Shown piece by piece: positions 10,347 through 20,805 of a DNA stretch of 64,000 bases; the stretch's first letter is position 1; each line of letters begins with the position of its first letter. Origin of the DNA: Warburgia ugandensis (Eukaryota > Streptophyta > Magnoliopsida > Canellales > Canellaceae); NCBI GenBank assembly GCA_035236585.1, contig CP141132.1, positions 19,319,945 through 19,383,944 of the forward strand. The letters are read 5' to 3'. The position numbers and the translations under genes were made by a program. The notes beneath the pieces are model-generated. The model worked only from the letters and a program-made list of their open reading frames with translations, ran no database searches and was not told the origin of the DNA.

Positions 10347-11934
10347 TAGATGCATTTAAAGATTTTTTTATTTTCTTGAGCTTTTTGAAAAAAAAAAAAA
10401 AAAAAGGTTTGTGGAAGCGTTCCCTTACTGTGATGAGAACTGGATGTTCAAAATTTAGTATATCTATTATTTTCCCTTCTCAATGGGATTTTATATGATT
10501 GGTTTTTGTATATTATTCATATATTGAAGCATTTTATGAAGGTTAATTGTCCAAAAATAATTGCACACAACACATAGTCAAGACTAATAGAGACATATGA
10601 CTTAGAGACCCTAAGGAAAATCAGTGGAGACCTATAATGCAACGAGTTTAGAGATTATCTTCTTTTAGATAGTTATAAGTAATTTCAGAATTTTCTTCAG
10701 TGCACATAGTTTAGTGCAGTCCTATTATCCTTGTCTTGGTTAACTATCAAGAATTAATAGGAGCAATAGCTTTCTTTACAAAAAATTTATTAAATCGAAT
10801 AGGCTTTAAGAAATCTAGGAAATGATATAGGTCATCCTTGTTTAGCCTAGAGACATAAAAACTTCTCAATATAGTTTACCACTAGTTAACCCCTTGAGCC
10901 TATTATTAAGCCTTTTTCTTCTTTAACCCAATTCATCTTAACCCAAAATAAACTAGTAAAATAAATAGCTATTACCCATTTTCAAAATGAGTAGAGTTAG
11001 TAGAAAATTTCAAAAGAGGATAAAAATTCAAAGAAGTGAGAAATAGTAGTCTTTCTTCCAAAGAAGCCAAAAGAAAAAGGAAAGTGAAAAGAAAGAAGTA
11101 TAAAAAAAAGAAGAAGAGAAAAAGTGAAAGACACGAATACAAAGGAAATTCACTTCAACAAAGTCAAGGAAGAATTATCCAACAATAAAAAAGAAAACCT
11201 CTACTCGAATTTGAACCTTTGAAATCCTTATACTCTTCTTTTCTTAACCTATCCCAACCCTACATTTTGTTTAGTTAAAGACCTATAGATCTTAAGTGGA
11301 ACTTAACCTTAAAGAGGAAATAAAAAGAAGGTTTTAAGGTAGAACACCCTTACTATTCTTGGTAACAACATCCACTCTTAAGGATCACTTTCCTTTGTAT
11401 CATCAGCATTTAAAAATTTATGTGAACCACTAGCCTCGTTGGATCTAGTCACATAACGAGAGAAATATGTTCAGCCTCTAATATGGGAGTTTCATTTATG
11501 GGAGTATACCTGTGATGATTTGAGGTCAAGACATATTTCTAATGGAATTTAAGCATATCCAGTTAGAAGTCATGACTTATGTGGTTGTATACATACATGC
11601 ACTATGAGAAATAACTAGAATGAAATGTCTTTAGTATGTGTATGATTTGTAAAATTTTAAATTCTCTCCATTAACTTGTGAAAAACTAGTAGTGTGCTAA
11701 TGAATGAGGATTCTCTGAGATAAAATAGGGAAAAACCTTAGGGAATTTTGCAGGTATATTCGCTGCAAACCTTCATGAGGCATAACTCGCAGGGGTAACC
11801 CAAGGGTTTAAGGGCTTGTTGCACATGTTAAATGCAATCATGAGTACTTAAGAAAGTGGAACTTTGTAGTAGTTTTTGTAAAATGATTTTTTACATGTTT
11901 TGGTTAAGACTAGAAAAATGCTAGTTGAGAGGCA
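10347..11934 (+). other. 3' noncoding region of element A
   Basis: No supported coding frame is present. The stretch contains an A-run (about 10389-10405) and a purine-rich block (11035-11145) and ends in a degenerate polypurine tract (CTAGTTGAGAGGCA, 11921-11934) before the 3' LTR. It aligns to the equivalent regions in B and E, so it is a family-wide noncoding region and not a decayed env gene specific to this copy. Confidence 0.65.
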
Positions 11935-13182
11935 TGATAAGTATTTAATTTTGCATAAAAACTACCAATTAGTTACCCATGTGTTACAACTTATAGGGGT
12001 AAATCAGGATTTTTAGACCAAAATTCATAACCCATGCATTTTTTGACTTAATGAAAAAAAGGTTATTATTTTGTACGTCTAGAAGCTAATCTAAGGTAAG
12101 TATATTATTAATTATATATTTTTTAAGAATTTAATTAAAAAATTTATCTTTTGTAAGAAGAGAAATGATGATCCGACGGTTGAGATCGATCAAGGTTAAC
12201 ATTGAAGACCAAGATCAAAAGATTGAGTCAAAACCTAGGAATCATCAATCCAACATGAAACCAAAAGGTATGATCATCTTGTGGACCATCAATGGATGGA
12301 ATTAAAGGAGCTAATGATGGCCAAAGTGAGCCCATGAGTGAGCCATGCATTCCCACCACCTTTGCATGGAAGCCACTTAAGCCATCTTAGCCATATAAGC
12401 CATGAGAGAAGGTGGAAAGCTAAGGAATTCAAGCCACTCAAGCCAAGGGATGCAGCCAAGAAAGCTTCCAAAAGCTAGGCATGAAGCCTATCCAATGAAG
12501 CCTTCAAAGTTAGCCATCTAAGCCATCAAGCTAAGCTAAATGGAAGGCTAGGATTGGATGAAATTCAAGAGGATTATCCATAAGATTTTAATGGATATTC
12601 TAAAGATAATTAAGGAAAATATTATTAGGATAAGTTGGCATATGGACCAATAGGATGAGAACCTTCCATTTTTTTTTATGTTTTCCCTACTTTTTCCCAT
12701 TTGTTATCACTTTACACCTCACCAGAAAATATCACCACGAATTTTACTTTTCATTCAAGAGTCCTACCATACCATAACTCTTATACCTTCCTAAACTCCC
12801 ATCCTAACCACCCAACCAATCCCAAGCCCTTAGGAAATCAATTAGCCAATCAAAAACCTCCATCTCACCTTACTTTCTTAAGTCTTTCCTATACCCTACC
12901 TTTCTCCCACCTTATTATTTTCTACTCATCTCTTTCCTACCCTATCACCTCACCCACTTTCCTAATTTGGATGAGCCTTCAACAATTTTTGAAGAGGGGG
13001 ACACCCCTCTTAAAAAGGTGGCGTCTCCCATTGACTCCACCTCATAAGGTGCAACCACCCCCCACCCTTGTTGCTTATTTTGAAAACCTAGCTACTTACC
13101 ACCTTAACTATCCAAATTGAGTTGATTTTATCCCCACCATACCTTAGTATTAGAGTACCCTAGAAACAATAGGAGAAAAACT

Positions 13183-13191
13183 TATAAAATA
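13183..13191 (+). promoter_or_regulatory. Putative LTR TATA box (element A 3' LTR)
   Basis: TATAAAATA matches the position of the 5' LTR box at 2386. The rDNA insert begins about 280 bases downstream, which places it in the transcribed part of the LTR. Confidence 0.5.
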
Positions 13192-13466
13192 GCACAAACC
13201 TTAGCATTGAAGACAACCATTTTTATAAAAGGAAAAAGATGCCTCCTCCATTGAGGAAGGAGACATCCTCTTCTGAGCTCATCATTTTCTCCTTTTTGCT
13301 TTGGATTTATTTTGGTTGGGTGTTACTATCTTTTCCTAAGGGTGAAGCATCTCTTCAAGTTACTCCATGCCTAGTCCTTAGAGTAGTTGCTTCTCATTTC
13401 AAGGTTGGTTTCCCTTGCTTCTTCCCTTATTTACCGTAGTTCTTTTCATGATAGTTTTTGCCTTGC

Positions 13467-14553
13467 CTATAGGAGGTGGTAGGCACTCGAGTCCTTGGAA
13501 GTGTTCCTACCAAGGCACTTTTGGGACTTGGTGAAGTCGGTAGGAATAGGCATAGCACTAGCCACGGCACAAGTGGTAATTGGCACTGTAAAGCTCAGCA
13601 CAAGCCTTGCAGGGCATTGCTAGGCTTGTACTCACATTGCTCCCCTGTGTGGGTGTTGGTACAACTCGGGTCCCTTTTTCTTGCATTTCCCAAAGGCATG
13701 CTCCCACAACACCTTTAGTGGGCACTGCTATCTGGTCTTTGTGGTTGCACTAATCCTTTAGGGCTTAGCACACACTGAAGACCTTGGCAATGGTCCGATC
13801 GGGTGGACACTATGTTGGACATGGGTATTGTTGCACGTTGTTTCATTCTATTGCATTTTCAAGGCTAGCGACCCTAGAACCTATGGTGGGCAATGCTCGT
13901 TGGGCCTTGCAGTTGTGTCACCTTGTAGGAAGTGGAACATGCTCAAGCCTTTAGCTTGTGTTTGGACCCTATGTTGCCTATCAATTTGACTTCACTTGCA
14001 GCAGTGTTGCCTAGTGTTTGACACTTGAGTACGAACTTCTTTTCCCTTTCTTCCTTGATTGAGAGACCTGGTTATGGGGGCTTGGGTTTTAGACCTTCGG
14101 CATACACTATGATGGAGCATCAATAGTGCTAGGTTTGTGTTTGTGGGAGGAATTGTTGTCTTTGTGTAGCGGCCCACACATTCCAATTCTTTTCAACATG
14201 ACTCCAATGTTAGTGCATTGGTTCATGTTGTGGTGCCTATGTTTGCTATCTTTTTTGTTGGGAATTCAAGTTGTTGGTTCCCCCTTTGCCTCTCACTATC
14301 ATCTCTTTGGTGGTGATGCGAGATGGGCCTTAATGTTGTGCCTTGTTTCTTTGACTAGGTGAGCATGTTGCATGTCTCGATACGAGGGAGTTACTTGTGC
14401 TCTTGGGTGCAGTTGATGTGATTGGAGTGGGATGATCTCATCCCATATCCTTGGCAGCTGCATTTTTTTTCTTACAAAGATGAATGTCCCTCATTCCCTC
14501 TACCATCGCCTCCATGAGGAGTCACAAAGGAATCAATTCTATTGTAAGAATGC
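13467..14553 (+). other. Captured 45S rDNA external transcribed spacer
   Basis: This stretch is visibly richer in GC and CpG than the LTR on either side and is absent from every other LTR copy in the window. It runs directly into the 18S start in the same orientation, as the 5' external transcribed spacer does. Its first bases, TATAGGAGGTGG (13468-13479), resemble the plant RNA polymerase I start consensus TATAGTAGGGGG. The spacer sequence itself is not one I recognise, so the call rests on position. Short open frames inside it (for example 13476-13718 and 14126-14362) are taken as chance. Confidence 0.7.
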
Positions 14554-15871
14554 TACATAGTTGCTCTTTCCAGTAGCCATATGCTTGTCTCAAAGATTAA
14601 GCCATGCATGTGTAAGTATGAACAAATTCAGACTGTGAAACTGCGAATGGCTTATTAAATCAGTTATAGTTTGTTTGATGGTATCTACTACTCGGATAAT
14701 AGAAGTAATTCTAGAGCTAATACATGCAACAAACCTCAACTTCCAAAAGGAATGTAGTTATTATATCAAAGGCTAACACAGGATTTGCCCATTGCTTCAA
14801 TGATTCATGATAACTCGATGGTCGCACGACCTTTGTGCCGGCGACACATCATTCAAAAATTTCCCCATCAACCTACTATGGTGGTGACGGGTGACGAAGA
14901 ATTAGGGTTCGATTTAGGAGAGGGAGCCTAAGAAATGGCTACCACATCTAAGGCAGTAGACGCTCAAATTATCCAATCCTGACATAGGAAGGTAGTGACA
15001 ATAAGTAACAATCCGGGGCTCTTTGAGTTTAGTAATTGGAATGAGTATAATCTAAATCCCTTAATGAGGATCCATTGGAGGGCAAGTCTAGTGCCAGCAG
15101 CCTTAGTAATTCTAGCTCCAATAGTGTATATTTAAGTTGTTGTAGTTAAAAATCTCATAGATGGACCTTGGGATGTGATGATCGGTCTGCCTTTAAGTGT
15201 ACACCTTTCACCTTACCCCTTCTATCGGTGATGCACTCCTAGCCTTAATTGGCTAGGTCGTGCCTCTGGTGCTAGTACTTTAAAGAAATTAGAGTGCTCA
15301 AAGAAATCCCAAGCTCTAGATACATTATCATAGGATAACATCACAAGATTTTGGTCCTATTGTATTGACCTTTGGGATCAAAGTAATGATTAATAGGGAT
15401 AGTCGGGGGCATTCAAATTTCATAGTCAGAGGTGAAATTCTTGGATTTTTGAAAGATGAACAACTACGAAGGAATTTACGAAGGATGTTTTCATTAATCA
15501 AGAACAAAAGTTATGGGCTAGAAGACATTTAGATACCATCCTAGTCTTAGTCATAAATGATACCAACCAGGGATCAGCAGATGTTGCTTTTAGGACCTTG
15601 CTAGCACCTTATCAGAAATCAAAGTTTTTGGGTTCTAGGGGGAGTATGCTTACAAGGTTGAAATTTAAAGGAATTAATGGAACGGAACCACAAGAAGTGG
15701 AGCTTGCAACTTAATTTGACTCAATTCGAGGAAACTTTCCAAGTCCATACATCGTAAAGATTGACAAATTGAGAGCTTTTTCTTAATTCTAAGGCTAGTG
15801 GTGCATGGCAGTTCTTAGTTGGTGAAGCAATTTGTTTGGTTAATTCCGTTAAGGAATGAGACCTTAGCCTG
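14554..15871 (+). rRNA. 18S rRNA pseudogene, 3'-truncated, inside an LTR
   Basis: The 5' end corresponds to the universal TACCTGGTTGATCC start (here TACATAGTTGCTC), followed by the conserved CATATGCTTGTCTCAAAG segment at 14578-14595. Other landmarks in order are AATTCTAGAGCTAATAC (about 14708), GAGGATCCATTGGAGGGCAA (about 15065), the GTGCCAGCAGC region (about 15092), AGGTGAAATTCTTGGAT (about 15429) and TTAATTCCGTTAA (about 15839). It stops within the GACCTCAGCCTG segment, so about 1.3 kb of the usual 1.8 kb is present. Many differences are C-to-T or G-to-A, for instance GCAGCCGCGG has become GCAGCCTTAG. It cannot yield a working rRNA. Confidence 0.95.
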
Positions 15872-16958
15872 TCCTTGCCTTAGAAACTAAGATTCAAGAC
15901 TAGTTTTCCCTTGAAATGACCACCAAGGGAAGTCATCTTGAATCTAGTTTTTCCTTTTACCTTTAATTGCCTTTTAATTCTCTTTTAGCTTCCTTTGAAG
16001 TTCAGCTTTGTCTTCCTTAGTTTCCATTGCTTATTGCTCATATGCCATAAGTTTTATCATTGAATATCAAGATTGTAAGAGGAGGATAAGTGATTGTTTC
16101 TGATCTTGTATGGTACACATATTTCCTTGGAGGTTGCACACCCAAATTGTATTTTGAAATATTCAATCAATGCAATTCTTACTTCTATGTTCACGGTGAA
16201 AAGTTTCCATTATGTTACTTGAATTAAATCTTTTGTTTATGGTTGCTTAATATAGATATTTCATGTTCAATTCTAGCATTCATCTATTAATTTGCATCAA
16301 TGAAACACCTTTAAAATTCATGCACACAATCCATTGAATTACACGCATGGTTTTGATGGTGAATTCCTTAGTAAGTAGCTTGTTTGATTAAAGCTGATTA
16401 CTATAATTTTAAATAGTACATGATAGTTTAGTTCATTCATGAGTCAATTATCCTTGTCCATGCTTCATACATGCAATTTCAATAGTTATATTTATGTAAA
16501 AAGACCAAGCTCCAAGCAGAACATGTTGTCTTTGTTTTTCATGCTTCAATTAGTTTGTTTAATTCATGTTAAGTTTAGTTGTCCATGTGTTAAGATTAGT
16601 TCCATATTAGGATAGTTTAGTTGTTTCTAATTTTAGCTTAGAAAGTCATGATTTTAGAAAGTTGCATTTTTAGAATCTTTCACTCTAGAAAATTTTTTTA
16701 GTCTAAGAAAGTCATCAAATTAGAAAATTTTCAATTTAGAAAAGTTTATTTTTAGAAAGTGCATAATTTAGGAAAGTTTTAATTTTAGCATGATTCTAAT
16801 TTTAGCATAATCTCTCATTTGTTGTGTTAATTTTTAAGTTAGATAGTTTAAAGTAGAACCAGTAGCATCACATTAGTTCAACTCCATGTGGGATTGACCT
16901 CATTAGCATGCTATATTGCAAATGATTCATGCACTTGCAAGTTTTATTTAAAACAACA

Positions 16959-16963
16959 GGTAG
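16959..16963. repeat. Target-site duplication GGTAG, right copy of element A
   Basis: It is identical to 1089-1093. Removing element A plus one copy joins the two halves of element Z in frame across an RNase H/integrase linker. Confidence 0.85.
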
Positions 16964-18033
16964 CACTTAAATAGGTATGGATTATTCTAGAAATAGTGCT
17001 TAACATTGGAAAAGAATTTTACTTTTCTTGTTTATTCCAATGTTCAAGAATCTTCCCTATGACTAAATAATTTGCCATATCAGCAAACTAGGGAGGAAGG
17101 AAAACATGAAAATGTTGCTCATTAGGGAAGGTATCCTTAATTGGCAACTCATCCAAAGGTTCTATTAGAACTAGGAGACAAATAGTCATCTACTACATTC
17201 TCTACTCCTTTTTATGTTTTATCTCAATGTCAAACTCTTATAGTAATAGAATCCATTTAACTACTCTGGGATTAGCATCTTTCTTGGAAAGAAGATATTT
17301 AAGGGTTGAATGATTAATGAATATGGCTTTTATATCCAACCAAGTAAGCCCTAAAGTTATCCAAGGGGCAGTTCTTTCTCCGTAGAGGAATCATTCATTT
17401 AGGTACTATTTAGAGTCCCACTGGCATAGTAGATGACGTATAACTTTTTCTCTGCCCTAGTGTAGCTCCTACAGCATAATCACTAGCATTACATATGATT
17501 TCAAAGGGTAGAGTCTAGTCAGGTGATTACATCATAAGCGCATCAGTTAATTTGTCTTATAGCTTTGTAAAAGCTTCTTAACAATCATCAATCGACTCAA
17601 ATAGGGTATTTTTTGTAAGGAGGTTACATAATGGTTTGGATATTACACTAAAATCTTTAATAAATATCACATAGAATCTTGTGTGACCTAGGAAGGAGTG
17701 AATGTCCCTAACAGATTTGGGGATGGGTAGATTGGCAATTAGATCAATTTTGCTCTATCTACCTCTATACCTTTGAATGACACTATGTGGACAAGGACAA
17801 TTCCCTAAGGAATCATGAAATGGCACTTTTCCTATTTAAGCACTAAGTTCTTTTCTTTATAATAACGTAAGACTTTTCTTAGATTTTCAAGGCATGTAAC
17901 AAAGGAATCATCAAAAATAGGAAAGTCATCCCTGAAAACATCTAAGATTCTCTCTACTATATCACTAAAGATACTCAGCATGCAATGTTGAAATGTGGCA
18001 TGAGCACTACATTATCCAAATGACATTCTTTTG
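16959..18033 (-). pseudogene. Element Z: RT and RNase H remnant
   Basis: On the minus strand from 18033 downward, the RT palm is recognisable. An FGLCNAPATFQ-like motif is present near 17995-18030, and the catalytic loop reads FRDD (17920-17939), in place of F/YMDD. The post-loop segment lies near 17600-17760. RNase H follows, with a [11 protein letters not shown]-like stretch at 17260-17340 and its ILLLQEFDLEI-like end near 17200-17250. The last residues before the break lead into the integrase N-terminus that resumes at 1093. Stops are frequent. Its RT start is cut at the junction with element B. Confidence 0.8.
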
Positions 18034-19060
18034 CTTTAAGGATGTACATGCTTACTATACAGCATGTGTGAAGTGTCAAAGATTAGGTAGTCTAGGAGGG
18101 AGACATATGATGCCCTTAAACTCAATCCTTATTGTAGTGCTATTTGATGTTTGAGGCATAGATTTCATGGGCCATTTTCTAATTATTTTGGAAATCTTTA
18201 CGTCCTAGTTGGAGTGGACTACGTGTCCAAGTGGGTGGAAGCTATAACTTGCACAACCAATGGCCACAAAGTTGTGGTAAAATTCTTAAAATAAAATATC
18301 TTAGCAAGGTTTGGTACTCTAAGGGCCATAATAAGTGATGGGGGAAAATACTTTTGTAATAAAGTGTTTAAGAATTTAATGAAAAAGTATGGTGTCAACT
18401 ATAGAATAGCTACCCTGCACCATCCTCACACTAGTGACCAAGTAGAGATATCTAATAGGGAGATAAAGTGGATTCTAGAGAAGACAGTCAATTCAAGTAG
18501 GAAAGATTGGTCTATAAGACTTAACGACACTTTCTGGGCTTATCGTAGGGCATATAAAACCCTTATTAGAATGTCACCTTACTGCTTAATCTATGGAAAG
18601 GCCTGCTGCTTACTAGAACAGTTAGAGCACAAATCATATTGGGAAATTAGAAAGCTCAATTTTGACTTACATTCTACTACGACCCACTGAAAACTCCAAC
18701 TCAATGAGTTGGAAGAATTAAGGAAAGATGCATATGACTCTACATGATTATACAAAGACCGGATGAAGGTTGCACATGATCACCAAATCTTAAGAAAATC
18801 CTTCACACTTAGACAAAAGATCTTACTGTATAACTCTAGATTGCATCTATTCCTATGAAACTTAGATCTAGATGGACTGGACCATAAATAGTACGCATAG
18901 TCTATCCTTATGGGGCCATTGAGATTGAGAAGGATGGAGAAATTCAAAAAGTCAATGGTCAGAGATTAAAACCTTTCCTAGAGATGCCTAATCCTAAGAT
19001 TGACGAGGTATTATTAGAGGCAACCCAGTATCATGACCCACCTTAGATTACCATTGTAGG
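18034..19060 (+). pseudogene. Element B integrase remnant with C-terminal region
   Basis: It starts at the second half of the zinc finger (FKDVHAYYTACVKCQ) and includes DFMG with the first catalytic Asp after a stop, ISDGGKYF with the second, and [10 protein letters not shown] with the Glu. The most open part, 18364-18690, covers the Glu motif and the [13 protein letters not shown] segment. The tail (18840-18990) contains the GAIEIEKDGEI-like segment missing from element A. A stop at the DVWGID Trp codon (near 18152), a shift near 18172 and a stop near 18687 disable it. Confidence 0.8.
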
Positions 19061-20796
19061 AACCCTTGCAGCATACCATCATTGCCCTCATCATTATGTT
19101 TGGTTGAAGACATAAAACTTAGTGCTCCCTATGAGGCAACCCAAATGTTTTTTTAATCTCTATCTTCCACATCTTTCCATATAGAGTACTCTATTTTTAA
19201 ACATTGGGGACAATGTTTCATTCAAGTTAGAGGGTGTAGATGCATATAGGGATTTTGAATTTTCTTGAGCTTTAAAAAAAAAAACATTTTTGGAAGAGTT
19301 CCCTTACTGTGATGAGAACTAGATGTTCATAATTTAGTAATTCTAATGTTTTCCCTCTTAATAGGAGTGTATATAATTAGTTTTGCATATTATTCATGTG
19401 TTGAAGCATTTTATGAAAGTTAATTCTCAGAAACCATTTACACACAACACATAGTCAAGACTAATAAAGAGATATGACTTAGAGATCAGAAGGAAAATCA
19501 ATGGAGGCCTATAATTGAGTGAGTTTAGAGATTATCTTCCTTCAGAGAGTTATGAGTAATTCCACAGTTTCTTCAGTGTACATAATTTAGTGTAATCCTG
19601 TTATCTTTATTTTGGTTAACTATCAAGAATAAATATGCGTAATAGCTTTATTTCTCAAAAATTTATTGAATCTGATAGGTTTTAGAAAACCTAAGAAATG
19701 ATAGAGGCCATCCTTGTTCAACCCAGAGACATAAAGCCTACCCAATATATGTACCATTAGTTAGCCCTTATGAGCCTACTATTAAACTTTTCTTTCCTAA
19801 CCCTAATCACTTTAACCTAAAAAAACTAGTAAAATAAATAACCATCACCCACTTTCAAAATGAGTAGAGTTAGCAGAAAAGTTTAGAAGAGGACAAAAAG
19901 TAAAGAAGTGAGAAAATTAATAGTCTTTCTTCTAAAGAAGCCAAAGGAGAAAGAAAAAGTGAAAAGAAAAGTATCAAAAAAAGAAGAGAAAATATGAAAG
20001 ACAAGAATATAAAGGAAATTCATTTCAACAAAACCAAAAAGTGTCATAACAAATATTCAGTGAAGACCTCCACTCCATTTTGAGCCTTTAAAATCCTTAT
20101 ACCCTTCTTTGTAGAACCCTACTCAAGCCTATGTTTTGTCCTAGTTAAAGGCCTGTGGGACTTAGGTGGAACATAGCCTTAAAAAAGAGACTAAAAGAAG
20201 GAATTAAGGTAAAATAACCCTAATATTCTTGGTAATAACATCCACTCTTAAGGGTCACTTTTTGTTATCTCTTTAGCACTTCAAAATTTATGTGAACCAT
20301 TAGATTTGTTGAATCTAGTCACATAATGAGAGAAATATGTTTAAACCCTCATCTGAGAGCTTCATTTCTAAGAGTATACCCATGAGGATTTAAGTTCAAG
20401 ATATATTTCCAATGGAATTTAAGCATATCCAGTTAGAAATCATGACTTAAATGGCTACACACACATGCACTCCGAGAAATAACTACAATGAAATGTCTTT
20501 AGTATGTGTATGATTTGTAAAATTGTCAATCTTCTCCATTAAATTGTGAAAAACTAATAGAGTGCTAATGAATGAGGATTCTCTAAGAAAAAATAGGGGA
20601 CACAACCTTAGAAAATTTTGTAGGTATATTCACTACAAAGCCTCACAAAGCTTAACTCATCCATTAGGGGTAACTTAGGGGTTTAAGGGCATGCATGTGC
20701 TAAATGCAATCATAAGTACCTAAGAAAGTGGCACCTTCTACCAGTTTTTGAAAAATAATTTTTTGGATGTTTTACTCGGGACTAGAAAAATGCTAG
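19061..20796 (+). other. 3' noncoding region of element B
   Basis: It contains the TTGGGGACAATG motif (19204-19215), a purine-rich block (19905-20010) and no credible coding frame. It aligns to 10300-11934 of element A. Confidence 0.6.
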
Positions 20797-20805
20797 TTGG
20801 GGGTG
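20797..20805 (+). other. Polypurine tract of element B
   Basis: TTGGGGGTG sits immediately before the LTR start. This is where plus-strand DNA synthesis would be primed. It is the best-preserved such site in the window. Confidence 0.75.

Larger units (their letters stand above)
1094..16958 (+). mobile_element. Element A: Athila/Tat-like Ty3/gypsy retrotransposon, both LTRs present
   Basis: This 15.9-kb element has a 5' LTR (1094-3803), a PBS-like site, a 1.3-kb leader, remnants of gag, protease, reverse transcriptase, RNase H and integrase in that order, a 1.6-kb noncoding 3' region, a degenerate polypurine tract and a 3' LTR (11935-16958) enlarged by rDNA. It is bounded by GGTAG duplications. 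The two LTRs differ at many positions, so the insertion is old. No env-like frame is visible. It sits inside element Z between RNase H and integrase. Lineage is inferred from domain order, LTR size and PBS type; a phylogeny of the RT would be needed to choose between Athila and Tat. Confidence 0.9.
11935..16958 (+). repeat. 3' LTR of element A, interrupted by rDNA
   Basis: The LTR begins TGATAAGTATTTAATTTT and ends AAAACAACA, followed by the GGTAG duplication. It spans 5024 bp, of which about 2405 bp (13467-15871) is rDNA. Without that insert it matches the 5' LTR in length and order: AGCCA array 12320-12525, TATA box 13183, TTTAGAAA array 16615-16815. Confidence 0.9.

Noticed and set aside
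10235-10498. Open frame of 87 residues after element A integrase
   Set aside because: It spans the deletion junction and an A-run coding for lysines, and no counterpart is open in elements B or E.
10347-11934. env-like third open frame expected in some Athila elements
   Set aside because: No continuous frame or membrane/signal pattern is shared by A, B and E in this interval.
12701-13120. Open frame of 139 residues in the element A 3' LTR
   Set aside because: It lies in LTR promoter sequence rich in C and T. The equivalent frame is broken in the 5' LTR, so it is chance.
13992-14362. Open frames on both strands in the rDNA spacer
   Set aside because: They arise from raised GC content and have no protein motif. 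The stretch is spacer upstream of 18S.
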